Of a stretch of 33,012 bases of DNA, positions 1-7,656 are shown one piece after another. Position numbers and translations under genes: made by a program. The stretch is taken from assembly GCF_902706225.1 (NCBI RefSeq), contig NZ_CACSKB010000042.1, positions 1 to 33,012 on the forward strand. Direction: 5' to 3'. The stretch comes from Microbacterium sp. 18062 (GTDB lineage: Bacteria; Actinomycetota; Actinomycetes; Actinomycetales; Microbacteriaceae). The notes beneath the pieces were generated by a model. It had not been told where the DNA came from. It saw nothing but the letters and a program-made list of their open reading frames with translations, and made no database searches. Positions within the stretch are counted from its first letter, which is position 1. Every line of letters begins with the position of its first letter.

Positions 1-30
1 CCCCACGGCTGGACTTTCCCCACCCCACGG

Positions 31-49
31 AGCGCCCCGCAGGGGCGCT
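31..49 (-). terminator. GC hairpin downstream of menA
   Basis: The sequence AGCGCCCC-GCA-GGGGCGCT forms a perfect 8-bp stem with a 3-base loop, about 46 bases past the menA stop. There is no T-tract on either side, so it would be a factor-assisted terminator or a 3'-end stabiliser. It could equally serve a plus-strand gene outside the window. Confidence 0.5.
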
Positions 50-95
50 GAGCAGCTGACCCGAAAGTCTCCCCGGAGGGTGGCTGACGGGGCGC

Positions 96-1073
96 TCAGC
101 CGACGAAGGCCCAGAACAGCAGCGCGCCGTAGGCGAGCGAGGCGAGCGAGGTCAGGCTGAGCGCGATCACGAGCTCCTTGGGCCTCCCGAACGTCCACAC
201 GATCAGGACGGCCGGGAGCGCCAGCAGCAGCGCCATGAGCGTCAGCCAGGCGATCGGGTAGAACACGGCGAGGAACGCCGAGATCCCGAACGGGACGAGC
301 ACGAACAGGGTGAACACCACCTGTGTGGCGCGCTTGCCGATGAGCACGCTGAGCGTGCGCTTGCCGGCCTGCCGGTCCTGCTCGATGTCGCGCAGGTTGT
401 TGGCGAGCAGCACGGCGCACGCGAACAGCCCTGCGGCGACGGCGCCGAACCACGCCTCCTGGGGAACCGCCTGCACCTGGATCCAGGTCGTGCCGATCGT
501 GGCGACCAGGCCGAAGAACACGAAGACGAAGACCTCGCCGAGCGCGTGGTAGCCATAGGGGCGCTTGCCGCCGGTGTAGAACCAGGCCGCGACGATGCAG
601 ACCGCGCCGATGGCGATCAGGTGCCACTGCTGTGTGCGGACGGTCATCGCGAGTCCCGCGATGCCGGCGAGCGCGAAGAAGGCCAGGGACACGGTGAGCA
701 CCGTGCGGGGCCTCGCCTTGCCTGCTCCGGTGAGGCGGGCGGGGCCCACCCGGAAGTCGTCGGTGCCGCGCACGCCGTCGCTGTAGTCATTCGCGTAGTT
801 CACACCGATCTGCAGCAGCACGGCGACCGCGAGGCAGCCGAGCGCGAGCAGCCAATGGAGCTCGTTGTCCACGAGCCGGGCAGCGCCCGTGCCGATGAGC
901 ACGGGAGTGATCGCGAGCGGCAGGGTGCGCAGTCGCGCGGCGCCGATCCAGTCACCGGGCGTCGCACGCGCCTGAGCACGCGGGTCGCGAGGCTCGTGCG
1001 CCTTCTGTGGATTGCCGCGGGGGTGGGGGCGCTGCGCGCCGGAACGGGAACGTTTCTTGGTCTTGCCTGCCAC
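96..1073 (-). CDS. menA: 1,4-dihydroxy-2-naphthoate polyprenyltransferase MenA
   Basis: An integral membrane prenyltransferase that attaches a polyprenyl chain to 1,4-dihydroxy-2-naphthoate, giving demethylmenaquinone. The 325-residue protein has the two Asp-rich motifs of the UbiA/MenA family, NDYSDGVRGTD and NNLRDIEQDRQAGKR, which bind Mg-diphosphate, and about eight hydrophobic helices. The first 35-40 residues are basic and Pro/Arg-rich, a poorly conserved cytosolic extension. I chose GTG at 1073 over the upstream in-frame TTG at 1082. The TTG touches a TAGGAT -10 hexamer (1082-1087), which then lies 8 bases before the GTG, fitting a leaderless transcript. The gene is monocistronic and lies downstream of menE on the same strand. 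The family assignment is firm; the start is inferred. Confidence 0.95.
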   Translation of the reverse strand: MAGKTKKRSRSGAQRPHPRGNPQKAHEPRDPRAQARATPGDWIGAARLRTLPLAITPVLIGTGAARLVDNELHWLLALGCLAVAVLLQIGVNYANDYSDGVRGTDDFRVGPARLTGAGKARPRTVLTVSLAFFALAGIAGLAMTVRTQQWHLIAIGAVCIVAAWFYTGGKRPYGYHALGEVFVFVFFGLVATIGTTWIQVQAVPQEAWFGAVAAGLFACAVLLANNLRDIEQDRQAGKRTLSVLIGKRATQVVFTLFVLVPFGISAFLAVFYPIAWLTLMALLLALPAVLIVWTFGRPKELVIALSLTSLASLAYGALLFWAFVG

Positions 1074-1081
1074 GGGGAGCA

Positions 1082-1087
1082 ATCCTA
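1082..1087 (-). promoter_or_regulatory. menA leaderless promoter (-10)
   Basis: On the minus strand TAGGAT is followed by 8 bases and then the menA GTG. No Shine-Dalgarno fits at normal spacing and no clear -35 is visible. The layout matches that of aspS in this window. Confidence 0.55.
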
Positions 1088-1182
1088 GGCCCGACGCCTA
1101 CGATCACCCCAGCGCCGCCTGGGGCGAAACAGCGTCGCGAAGGGCGAAGACGGAGCGGCGAGGTCTCCGCCCAACGCGACCC

Positions 1183-1292
1183 CGCTTTCGTTCCGCCGGG
1201 CGCGGAGCGCGTGCAAGACGAAAGCGACCCCGTGGAACGGAGGCACCGCGCCCCTTCGTCTCGGAGCTTGCGCTCCTCGCTCAGGGACCGAG
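1183..1292. repeat. Nested inverted repeats between menA and menE
   Basis: The 220-bp menA/menE spacer holds several dyads: CGCTTTCGT (1183-1191) with ACGAAAGCG (1218-1226), CGTTCC (1189-1194) with GGAACG (1234-1239), GGAGC-TTGC-GCTCC (1263-1276) and CTCGG (1260-1264) with CCGAG (1288-1292). This density suggests a repetitive intergenic palindromic element and/or the menE terminator. I see no ORF in the spacer. Confidence 0.45.
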
Positions 1293-1307
1293 GAGGGAGA
1301 CTCTCGA

Positions 1308-2479
1308 TCAGGCGGATGCAGCGAGGCCGCGGAGCGCAACGCGGTCGGGCTTGCCGCTCGGCAGGGTCGGCACGGCGGCCACCCGCAGAAGGCGGGCGGG
1401 ACGCGCGGCGGCACCGAGCTGCCCACCCACCGCGCGGCGCACGGCCGCGAGCAGCGCGGCATCCGCGCCCATCTCCGACACGACCGCATCCGCGCCCGGA
1501 CCGGCCGCACCCGTGCCCGGGACCACGACGACGGACGCCTCACCCCACCGGTCGTCGGAAACCCCGACGACCGCGGCGTCCGCGAGTCCCGGCAACCCGC
1601 GGACGACGCGCTCGACACGGTCGAGCGACACGTTGACGCCCCCCGACACGATGACGTTGTCGATCCGCCCGGTCACCCGCAGCAGACCGTCCGCCCGCTC
1701 GGCCGCGTCGCCGGTGCGGTACCAGCGGGCGCCGTCGGCATCGCGGAGGAAGACCGCGTCGGTGCGTTCCGGCTCCCCGAGGTACCCGTCGGCGAGCATG
1801 GGACCTCTCAGCTGCAGCTCGCCGTCCTCGATCCGCGCTTCCACGCCCTCCAGCGGAACGCCGTCGTACACGCACCCGCCGCTCGTCTCGCTCGCCCCGT
1901 AGGTGCGGACGATGCGCGCGCCGAGCTCCGCAGCCCGCTCGCGCACGGGCGCCGGCAGCGCCTGGCCGCCGATCAGGATCGCCTCGTACGAGCGCAGCGC
2001 GGCGCGCACCTCGGGGTCGTCGTCCGCCGCATCCAGCAGCCGTACCAGCTGCGTCGGGACCAGCGAGGTGTACGTCGGGATGCGGGAGCCCCCGACGCTG
2101 GAGGCCATCAGCCGCGATGCCGAGACGAAGGACTGCGCCGTGAAACGCCCCTCGAGCACCGCCGGCTCGCGCCCTGCCATGAGCGAGCGCACGAGCACCT
2201 GCAGTCCCGCGACGTAGGCGGGCGGCAGGGCGAGCAGCCACGCGCCCTCGCCGATCCGCGCGCGGGTGGCGAACGCGCTGGCGACCAGCGCGTTGCGGCT
2301 GAGCACGACGCTCTTCGGGTAGCCGGTCGAGCCCGAGGTCGTCACGACCGCGGCCGTGCCCGGGGCAACCCCGACCGGCTCGTCGGCGCCGAGCAGCACC
2401 GCCGGCCCCGGCCCCTCGATCGCGCGGCGCACCGCACGCAGCACGTCGCGCGCGCGGGCTCCGTCGGGGGGAACCGCCC

Positions 2480-2492
<13 letters not shown>
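1308..2492 (-). CDS. menE: o-succinylbenzoate--CoA ligase MenE
   Basis: An AMP-forming acyl-CoA synthetase that activates o-succinylbenzoate to OSB-CoA for MenB. The 394-residue protein has the ANL-superfamily signatures in order: TTSGSTGYPKSV (51-62, phosphate loop), YGASETSGG (198-206), YRTGD (258-262), the hinge GRIDNVIVSGGVNVS (275-289) and the C-terminal catalytic lysine in PSGKPDR (K381). It is shorter than proteobacterial MenE (about 450 residues) because the N-terminal part is compact. It starts with GTG and overlaps the end of menB by 13 bases in another frame, so translation is probably coupled. It is the last gene of the LLM-menB-menE operon. Confidence 0.95.
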
Positions 2493-3396
<904 letters not shown>

Positions 3397-3400
<4 letters not shown>

Positions 3401-4203
3401 ACCGACACCCCGTTCCTGCCGTCGCGCCAGGCCAGCCACCGGCGCACGATGTCGTAGTCGTAGTCGGGACCGCCGAAGCCGAGGGTGAACAGGCGGGTGC
3501 CCGCGTCGTACAGAGCGTCGGCGACGGCGGCGTCGCGGTCCTTCAGCTCGTTCGAGACGAGGAGGCCCGATACGTCGCGCTGCTCGGACTCGGCCCACCG
3601 CTCGATGACGCCCACCTTGTGCACGACCTCCTCCGGGCTGACGAAGCTGTGCCAGATGTCCGCGTGCCGGGCGACGATCCGCAGCGTCTTCTGCTCCCCC
3701 TTGCCACCGATGAGCACGGGGATGCGGCGCGTCGGGGCCGGGTTCAGCTTCGCCCAGCGGGCGGTGACGCGGTCGAGTCCCGTGGCGAGGTCGTCCAGCC
3801 GTGACCCCGCGGTGCCGAACTCGTAGCCGTACTCGTCGTAGTCGCGCTCGAACCAGCCCGACCCGGTGCCGAAGATGAAGCGCCCCTCGGCGCCCGCCTT
3901 GGCCGAGATGTGGTCGATCGTGCGGGCCATGTCGGCCTGGAGATCGGGGTTGCGGTAGCTGTTGCAGTTCACGAGCGCGCCGAACTCGACCCGCTCGGTC
4001 TGCTCCGCCCACGCGGCGAGCATCGTCCACGACTCGAAGTGCGCACCATCCGGGTCGCCGTAGAGCGGGTAGAAGTGGTCCCAGTTGAAGAGCACGTCGA
4101 CGCCGAGGTCTTCGAGGCGGAGGACGGCGTCGCGCAGGTCGCCGTAGGACACATGCTGGGGCTGGAGCTGCACGCCGAGGCGCACCGGGGTGTCGAGAAG
4201 CAT
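3397..4203 (-). CDS. LLM-class (F420- or FMN-dependent) oxidoreductase
   Basis: A luciferase-like monooxygenase fold protein of 268 residues. Near the N-terminus it has RLGVQLQPQHVSYGDL and WDHFYPLYG; later it has IDHISAKAGAEGRFIFGTGSGW and RRIPVLIGGKGEQKTLRIVARHADIWH, the cofactor-binding and barrel signatures of the F420-dependent subgroup. The substrate cannot be read from the sequence. It is the first gene of an operon with menB (GTGA overlap) and menE, so a role tied to quinone metabolism or redox is possible but not shown. ATG at 4203 was chosen over an upstream in-frame start because TACTCT lies exactly 6 bases before it, the leaderless pattern seen repeatedly here, and because homology begins near this point. 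Confidence 0.88.
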
Positions 4204-4209
4204 GTCACC

Positions 4210-4215
4210 AGAGTA
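4210..4215 (-). promoter_or_regulatory. Leaderless promoter of LLM-menB-menE operon (-10)
   Basis: On the minus strand TACTCT is followed by 6 bases and ATG at 4203. No Shine-Dalgarno is present. Confidence 0.5.
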
Positions 4216-4223
4216 GAGCGCGA

Positions 4224-4248
4224 CGGATGCCGAGGGCTGCGGCATCCG
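4224..4248 (-). terminator. Terminator hairpin of padR-membrane protein operon
   Basis: CGGATGCCG, a 7-base loop, then CGGCATCCG form a perfect 9-bp stem. It lies 13 bases after the stop of the membrane-protein gene and just before the promoter of the next operon, insulating the two. There is no T-tract. Confidence 0.65.
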
Positions 4249-4261
4249 CCTCGCCTCCGGC

Positions 4262-5251
4262 TCAGCGCCTCGCGCGGACCGTCTTGATCGCGACGTCGGC
4301 GATGTCCCACAGTGCGATGCCCGCGATCGCGAAGCCGATCACCGTCGTCACGATGCCGTCGACGGCCTGGGCGGAGTCCGCGGGGATCAGCCGCGCCCAG
4401 AGGTCCGGGTCGATCAGCTCGCCCCGGGTCAGCAGCACGATCGCGGGGATCGCCACGGCGAGGGCCAGGACGGTGTTGACGATCGCGAGCGGAACCGTCC
4501 AGCGTCCGCGGAGGTGCACCACGACGCTCAGCACGCCTTCGGCGATCATGAGCGCGAACAGGACGGCGATCCCCCACGGCCACAGTCCGTCGTCGAGGAC
4601 CGACAGCGGCTGCCAGGTGGCCGAGTCGGTGGCGGTCGCGGCGTCGCGGGCGAACCACGCCAGACCGACGAAGTGGTCCCAGACGATCGCCCCCGCGGCG
4701 AGCAGGAGGAAGACCAGGCTCGCCACCATGTCGCCGAACCCCGTCCCCCGTTCGCGGAGCTCGGGCAGGGAGTCTACCGTCCACGGCCCGCCGAGGGAGG
4801 CGTCGGCGCCCGATCGTTCGACGATGGCGAACACCAGCGCGGTCCAGAAGAACAGGTGCACCGTCACGCCGGTCAGCACCGCGAAGGCCGTGCCGATGAT
4901 CTCGCCGATGCCGACACCGGCGAGCACCTGCCCGAGCGCGACGCCGAGCACGGCGCAGGGCAGCACGATCCACAGCAGGAGCTTGAGCAGCCGCCACCAT
5001 TCGAGGTAGTAGCGCGGCCCGATCAGGTAGAGGCTGCGGTCGGTGTAGCCCGCGGCGAGCTTGTCGGGGTCGCCGAGCCCGGTGAGCACGTCGCGCTCCG
5101 CCTCGTCCTGCGGCGTCCCGTCCTCGATGCGCGCGTCGATCTGGTCGTCGATCGATGCGCGCAGCTCGGCCGCGAGGTCGGCCCGCTGGGACTCGGGCAC
5201 GGTCCGCATCGCAGCGGCCACGTACCGATCGGTGCAGGTCGATCCGGTCAT
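4262..5251 (-). CDS. Membrane protein with HAAS/permease-prefix-type N-terminus, PadR partner
   Basis: A 329-residue membrane protein. Residues 1-75 form a soluble helical region (TDRYVAAAMRTVPESQRADLAAELRASIDDQIDARI...DEAERDVLTGLGDPDKLAAGY). This resembles the alpha-helical domain often encoded beside PadR regulators (HAAS or DUF1700/permease-prefix type). About seven hydrophobic segments follow. No transport or enzymatic motif is visible. The gene starts one base after the padR stop with a strong AGGAGG Shine-Dalgarno inside the end of padR, so the two are co-transcribed and coupled. A role in PadR-dependent signalling or envelope-stress sensing is inferred from this pairing only. Confidence 0.75.
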   Translation of the reverse strand: MTGSTCTDRYVAAAMRTVPESQRADLAAELRASIDDQIDARIEDGTPQDEAERDVLTGLGDPDKLAAGYTDRSLYLIGPRYYLEWWRLLKLLLWIVLPCAVLGVALGQVLAGVGIGEIIGTAFAVLTGVTVHLFFWTALVFAIVERSGADASLGGPWTVDSLPELRERGTGFGDMVASLVFLLLAAGAIVWDHFVGLAWFARDAATATDSATWQPLSVLDDGLWPWGIAVLFALMIAEGVLSVVVHLRGRWTVPLAIVNTVLALAVAIPAIVLLTRGELIDPDLWARLIPADSAQAVDGIVTTVIGFAIAGIALWDIADVAIKTVRARR

Positions 5252-5252
5252 G

Positions 5253-5588
5253 TCAGTCCTCCTGGGGAAGGGCGTCGATCGCGACGGCGATCGCGCGGAA
5301 GTCGTCGGTCAGGGCGGCGGCCAGCCGGGAGCCCGCCGCGCTCGTGCGGTAGAACTTGCGGGGCCTGGCCTCGTCGGTGTTCCACTCGCTCGTGAGGTGG
5401 CCCTGCTTCTCCAGACGACGCAGCAGGGGGTACAGCGTGTTCGCGTCGGTGTCGAAGCCCCGACCGCTCAGCTCCTCGAGCAGCCCGTACCCGTAGCCGG
5501 GCTGCACGAGCAGACGAAGGCACGCGAGCACGATCGTGCCGCGCCGAAGCTCCTGCACGTGGGTCTCGAACGCGTCCGTCTCACTCAC
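5253..5588 (-). CDS. PadR-family transcriptional regulator
   Basis: A 111-residue winged-helix repressor of the short PadR class. It has the characteristic LRRGTIVLACLRLLVQPGYGYGLLEEL helix region, the recognition-helix segment DANTLYPLLRRLEKQGHL and the wing KFYRTSAAG. GTG at 5588 is preferred over ATG at 5600. TATGCT sits 7 bases before the GTG, with TTGACT 18 bases further upstream, so the transcript probably begins at the GTG and the ATG overlaps the -10. An inverted repeat fills the spacer between -35 and -10, pointing to autorepression. It is followed at one base by its membrane-protein partner. Confidence 0.92.
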   Translation of the reverse strand: MSETDAFETHVQELRRGTIVLACLRLLVQPGYGYGLLEELSGRGFDTDANTLYPLLRRLEKQGHLTSEWNTDEARPRKFYRTSAAGSRLAAALTDDFRAIAVAIDALPQED

Positions 5589-5595
5589 GCTCGAA

Positions 5596-5625
5596 AGCAT
5601 ACTGTGCGATACACACTATAGTCAA
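5596..5625 (-). promoter_or_regulatory. padR promoter (-35 TTGACT, -10 TATGCT, leaderless)
   Basis: On the minus strand TTGACT (5620-5625), an 18-base spacer and TATGCT (5596-5601) precede GTG at 5588 by 7 bases. This is the closest match to a housekeeping sigma consensus in the window. Confidence 0.7.
5599..5619. promoter_or_regulatory. Probable PadR operator
   Basis: ATACTGTG, 5 bases, then CACACTAT give 8-base arms with one mismatch, centred in the promoter spacer and touching the -10. PadR proteins commonly bind such TGTG/CACA-type dyads and autorepress. The assignment to this PadR is an inference from position. Confidence 0.6.
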
Positions 5626-5648
5626 TCACACATCACTGTAAGGATGCA

Positions 5649-5677
5649 TTGTCGTCGACCGGGCCACCTGACAGGAT
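5649..5677 (+). promoter_or_regulatory. Possible menC promoter
   Basis: TTGTCG (5649-5654), a 17-base spacer and CAGGAT (5672-5677) give a plausible -35/-10 pair on the plus strand. It lies upstream of menC and of a small ORF with a good Shine-Dalgarno. The -10 is imperfect. Confidence 0.3.
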
Positions 5678-5696
5678 GGGGGCAAGGAGGCTCGCA

Positions 5697-5831
5697 TTGA
5701 CCGCAAAGCCCTCGATCCGGCCCCCCGTCCGACACGCCGTCCTCGGAGCGCCCGCATCCCGTGAAGCGCAGCACGCCGCGCCGCACCGGATCCGCGACAT
5801 CCGTCCCCCGAGCCTCGACAACGGGCCCTGA
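5697..5831 (+). CDS. Possible small leader ORF upstream of menC
   Basis: A 44-codon frame starting TTG (residues MTAKPSIRPPVRHAVLGA at the N-terminus). AAGGAGG (5684-5690) lies 6 bases upstream, the best ribosome-binding site in this spacer. It ends 5 bases before the menC ATG, which itself lacks a good Shine-Dalgarno. It may be a coupling or leader peptide that delivers ribosomes to menC. The peptide is Pro/Arg-rich and I recognise no family, so it may also be chance in GC-rich DNA. Confidence 0.3.
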   Translation: MTAKPSIRPPVRHAVLGAPASREAQHAAPHRIRDIRPPSLDNGP

Positions 5832-5836
5832 CCGCG

Positions 5837-6820
5837 ATGCGCGTCCCTCCCCTCGGCGAGATCCTCGCCTCAGCACGCGTCGTCGCCCTGCCCCTGCGCA
5901 CGAGGTTCCGTGGCATCGACGTGCGCGAAGCGGTCCTCTTCGAAGGCCCCGAGGGCTGGACGGAGTTCTCGCCCTTCGCCGAGTACGACGACGCCGAGGC
6001 GTCCGCCTGGCTCGCCGCCGCGATCGACTTCGGATGGATGCCGCAGCCGCCCCCCGTGCGCGACACCATCCGCGTGAACGCCACGGTGCCGGCCGTCGAC
6101 GCGGCAGCCGTCGCCGAGGTCCTCTCCGGCTTCCACGGATGCCGCACCGCCAAGATCAAGGTCGGCGAGCGCGGACAGACGCTCGTCGACGACATCGCGC
6201 GCGTCGCGGCCGTGCGGGCGGCGATGGGACCGGCTGGCCGCATCCGCGTGGACGCGAACGGCGCGTGGAACGTCGACGAGGCGGAGCACGCGATCCACGC
6301 TTTCGCCGAACACGACCTCGAGTACGCGGAGCAGCCGTGCGCGTCGGTGGAGGAGCTCGCGGAGCTGCGCCGGCGCGTGAGGTACATGGGCATCCCGATC
6401 GCCGCCGACGAGAGCGTGCGCAAGGCCGCCGACCCGCTCGCGGTCGCCCGCGCCGGCGCGGCCGACCTGCTCGTGATCAAGGCGCAGCCGCTCGGCGGCA
6501 TCCGGCGAGCGCTCGGGATCGTCGCCGAGGCGGGTCTCCCGGCGGTCGTCTCGAGCGCCCTCGACACGTCCGTCGGCCTCGGGATGGGGCTCGCCCTGGC
6601 CGCGGCCCTGCCCGACCTCGAGTTCGACTGCGGGCTCGGCACGGCCTCGCTGCTCGCGGCGGACGTCACCGCCGAGCCGCTGCGCGCCCACGAGGGCGCC
6701 GTCGAGGCGCGGCGGGCCGTCGCCGACCCCGACCTGCTCCGGGCCCACGCGGCGTCCGCGGAGCGCCGCGGATGGTGGCTCGCCCGCCTCGAGCGCTGCC
6801 ACGCGCGGCTCGCGAGCTGA
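5837..6820 (+). CDS. menC: o-succinylbenzoate synthase MenC
   Basis: An enolase-superfamily dehydratase that converts SHCHC to o-succinylbenzoate, the substrate of MenE. The 327-residue protein shows the full active site: K108 in TAKIKVGE (104-111), metal ligands D139 in RVDANGAW, E165 in YAEQPC and D191 in AADES, and the second catalytic K215 in LLVIKAQPLGG. This pattern fits the actinobacterial MenC subgroup. The gene lies alone on the plus strand, separated from the minus-strand menB/menE operon by the padR pair. No strong ribosome-binding site precedes the ATG; a small ORF with AAGGAGG ends just upstream and may couple translation. Confidence 0.95.
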   Translation: MRVPPLGEILASARVVALPLRTRFRGIDVREAVLFEGPEGWTEFSPFAEYDDAEASAWLAAAIDFGWMPQPPPVRDTIRVNATVPAVDAAAVAEVLSGFHGCRTAKIKVGERGQTLVDDIARVAAVRAAMGPAGRIRVDANGAWNVDEAEHAIHAFAEHDLEYAEQPCASVEELAELRRRVRYMGIPIAADESVRKAADPLAVARAGAADLLVIKAQPLGGIRRALGIVAEAGLPAVVSSALDTSVGLGMGLALAAALPDLEFDCGLGTASLLAADVTAEPLRAHEGAVEARRAVADPDLLRAHAASAERRGWWLARLERCHARLAS

Positions 6821-6825
6821 CCCGC

Positions 6826-6850
6826 GCGCCCGGGCGCTGCGCCCAGGCGC
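6826..6850. terminator. Bidirectional hairpin between menC and tetR
   Basis: GCGCC-c-GGGC, loop GCTGC, then GCCC-a-GGCGC form a 9-bp stem with one mismatch, placed between the convergent menC and tetR stops. There are no T-tracts. Confidence 0.5.
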
Positions 6851-6868
6851 AGGGAGCGGCAGCCGCCG

Positions 6869-7498
6869 TCAGCGGGCGGCGGGGTCCGCGATGACCGTCG
6901 CGAGCAGGGCGGTGCGCTCGGTCACGAACCGCGCCGTCTGCTCGGGCGTCAGCTCCGCGATCGCGGCATGGATGCAGTTGGCGTCCCAACTGTCGATGAT
7001 GAGCCGCCCCGCGTCCTCGGCCGGCATCCGCAGGACCAGGGAGTATGCCTCGGCGATGTCGAGGATGATGCCGGTGACACTGTGGACCATCGCCGCCTCC
7101 CACGCGAGGTAGGCTGCGGCCAGCTGCGGGTCGCGCATCGCGTTCGTGCGGATCTCGCTCATGAGCACCGTGGTCGCGCGTTCGTCGTGCTCCACGTCGA
7201 GCACCTGAGAGACGACGGCGGCGGGGTCGCGCGGGCGATCCTGCTCCGGGCCGAGCTCGCTCACACGCCGCACCACCCGGGCGAGCTTCTCCTCCGCGAT
7301 CCGGCGCATCAGGGCCAGGAGCAGCTCCTCCTTCGAGCCGAAGTTCGAGTAGAAGGCGCCCCGCGTGAACCCGGCGCGCTCGCAGATCGCCTCCACCGAG
7401 GCGCCCTCGAGTCCGGATTCGGCGAACACCTCGGATGCGGCGTCGACGAGCCGCGCACGGGTGTTCTCCCGGCTGCGCGTCGCGGAGGGCTGCGACAT
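6869..7498 (-). CDS. TetR/AcrR-family transcriptional regulator
   Basis: A 209-residue repressor-type protein. Residues 10-60 are a TetR HTH (TRARLVDAASEVFAESGLEGASVEAICERAGFTRGAFYSNFGSKEELL); the rest is an all-helical ligand/dimerisation domain with no recognisable ligand signature. It starts ATG with AGGAG 7 bases upstream. It is divergent to the MMPL gene across a 158-bp spacer holding two GATAC-type palindromes, so it very likely controls the MMPL-YhgE pair and itself. The ligand may be a substrate of the exporter, but that is inference. Confidence 0.92.
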   Translation of the reverse strand: MSQPSATRSRENTRARLVDAASEVFAESGLEGASVEAICERAGFTRGAFYSNFGSKEELLLALMRRIAEEKLARVVRRVSELGPEQDRPRDPAAVVSQVLDVEHDERATTVLMSEIRTNAMRDPQLAAAYLAWEAAMVHSVTGIILDIAEAYSLVLRMPAEDAGRLIIDSWDANCIHAAIAELTPEQTARFVTERTALLATVIADPAAR

Positions 7499-7587
7499 GC
7501 ACGACTCCTCTCGCCACCGCAGCGTGGCTGCACCGATCGCTCGGGGCTGTCACCGACCGCTCAGGCTTCAGGACGGCCTCGCCCCTA

Positions 7588-7621
7588 GGATACACACTCG
7601 TATCCGATACGATTCTGTATC
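7588..7621. promoter_or_regulatory. Twin TetR operator palindromes
   Basis: GGATAC-N6-GTATCC (7588-7605) is immediately followed by GATAC-N6-GTATC (7606-7621), and the junction GTATC-C-GATAC is also a dyad. Four evenly spaced half-sites suggest two TetR dimers bound side by side. Candidate -10 hexamers TAGGAT (plus strand, 7586-7591) and TATCCT (minus strand, 7587-7592) overlap the first palindrome, so binding would block both promoters. Confidence 0.7.
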
Positions 7622-7656
7622 GAACCCCGCCGACATCCGCAGCCTCGGAGACGCCC

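Noticed and set aside
1074..1082. TTG start for menA at 1082
   Set aside because: It lies at the edge of the TAGGAT -10 and directly abuts the only AGGA, so neither leadered nor leaderless initiation fits. GTG at 1073 does.
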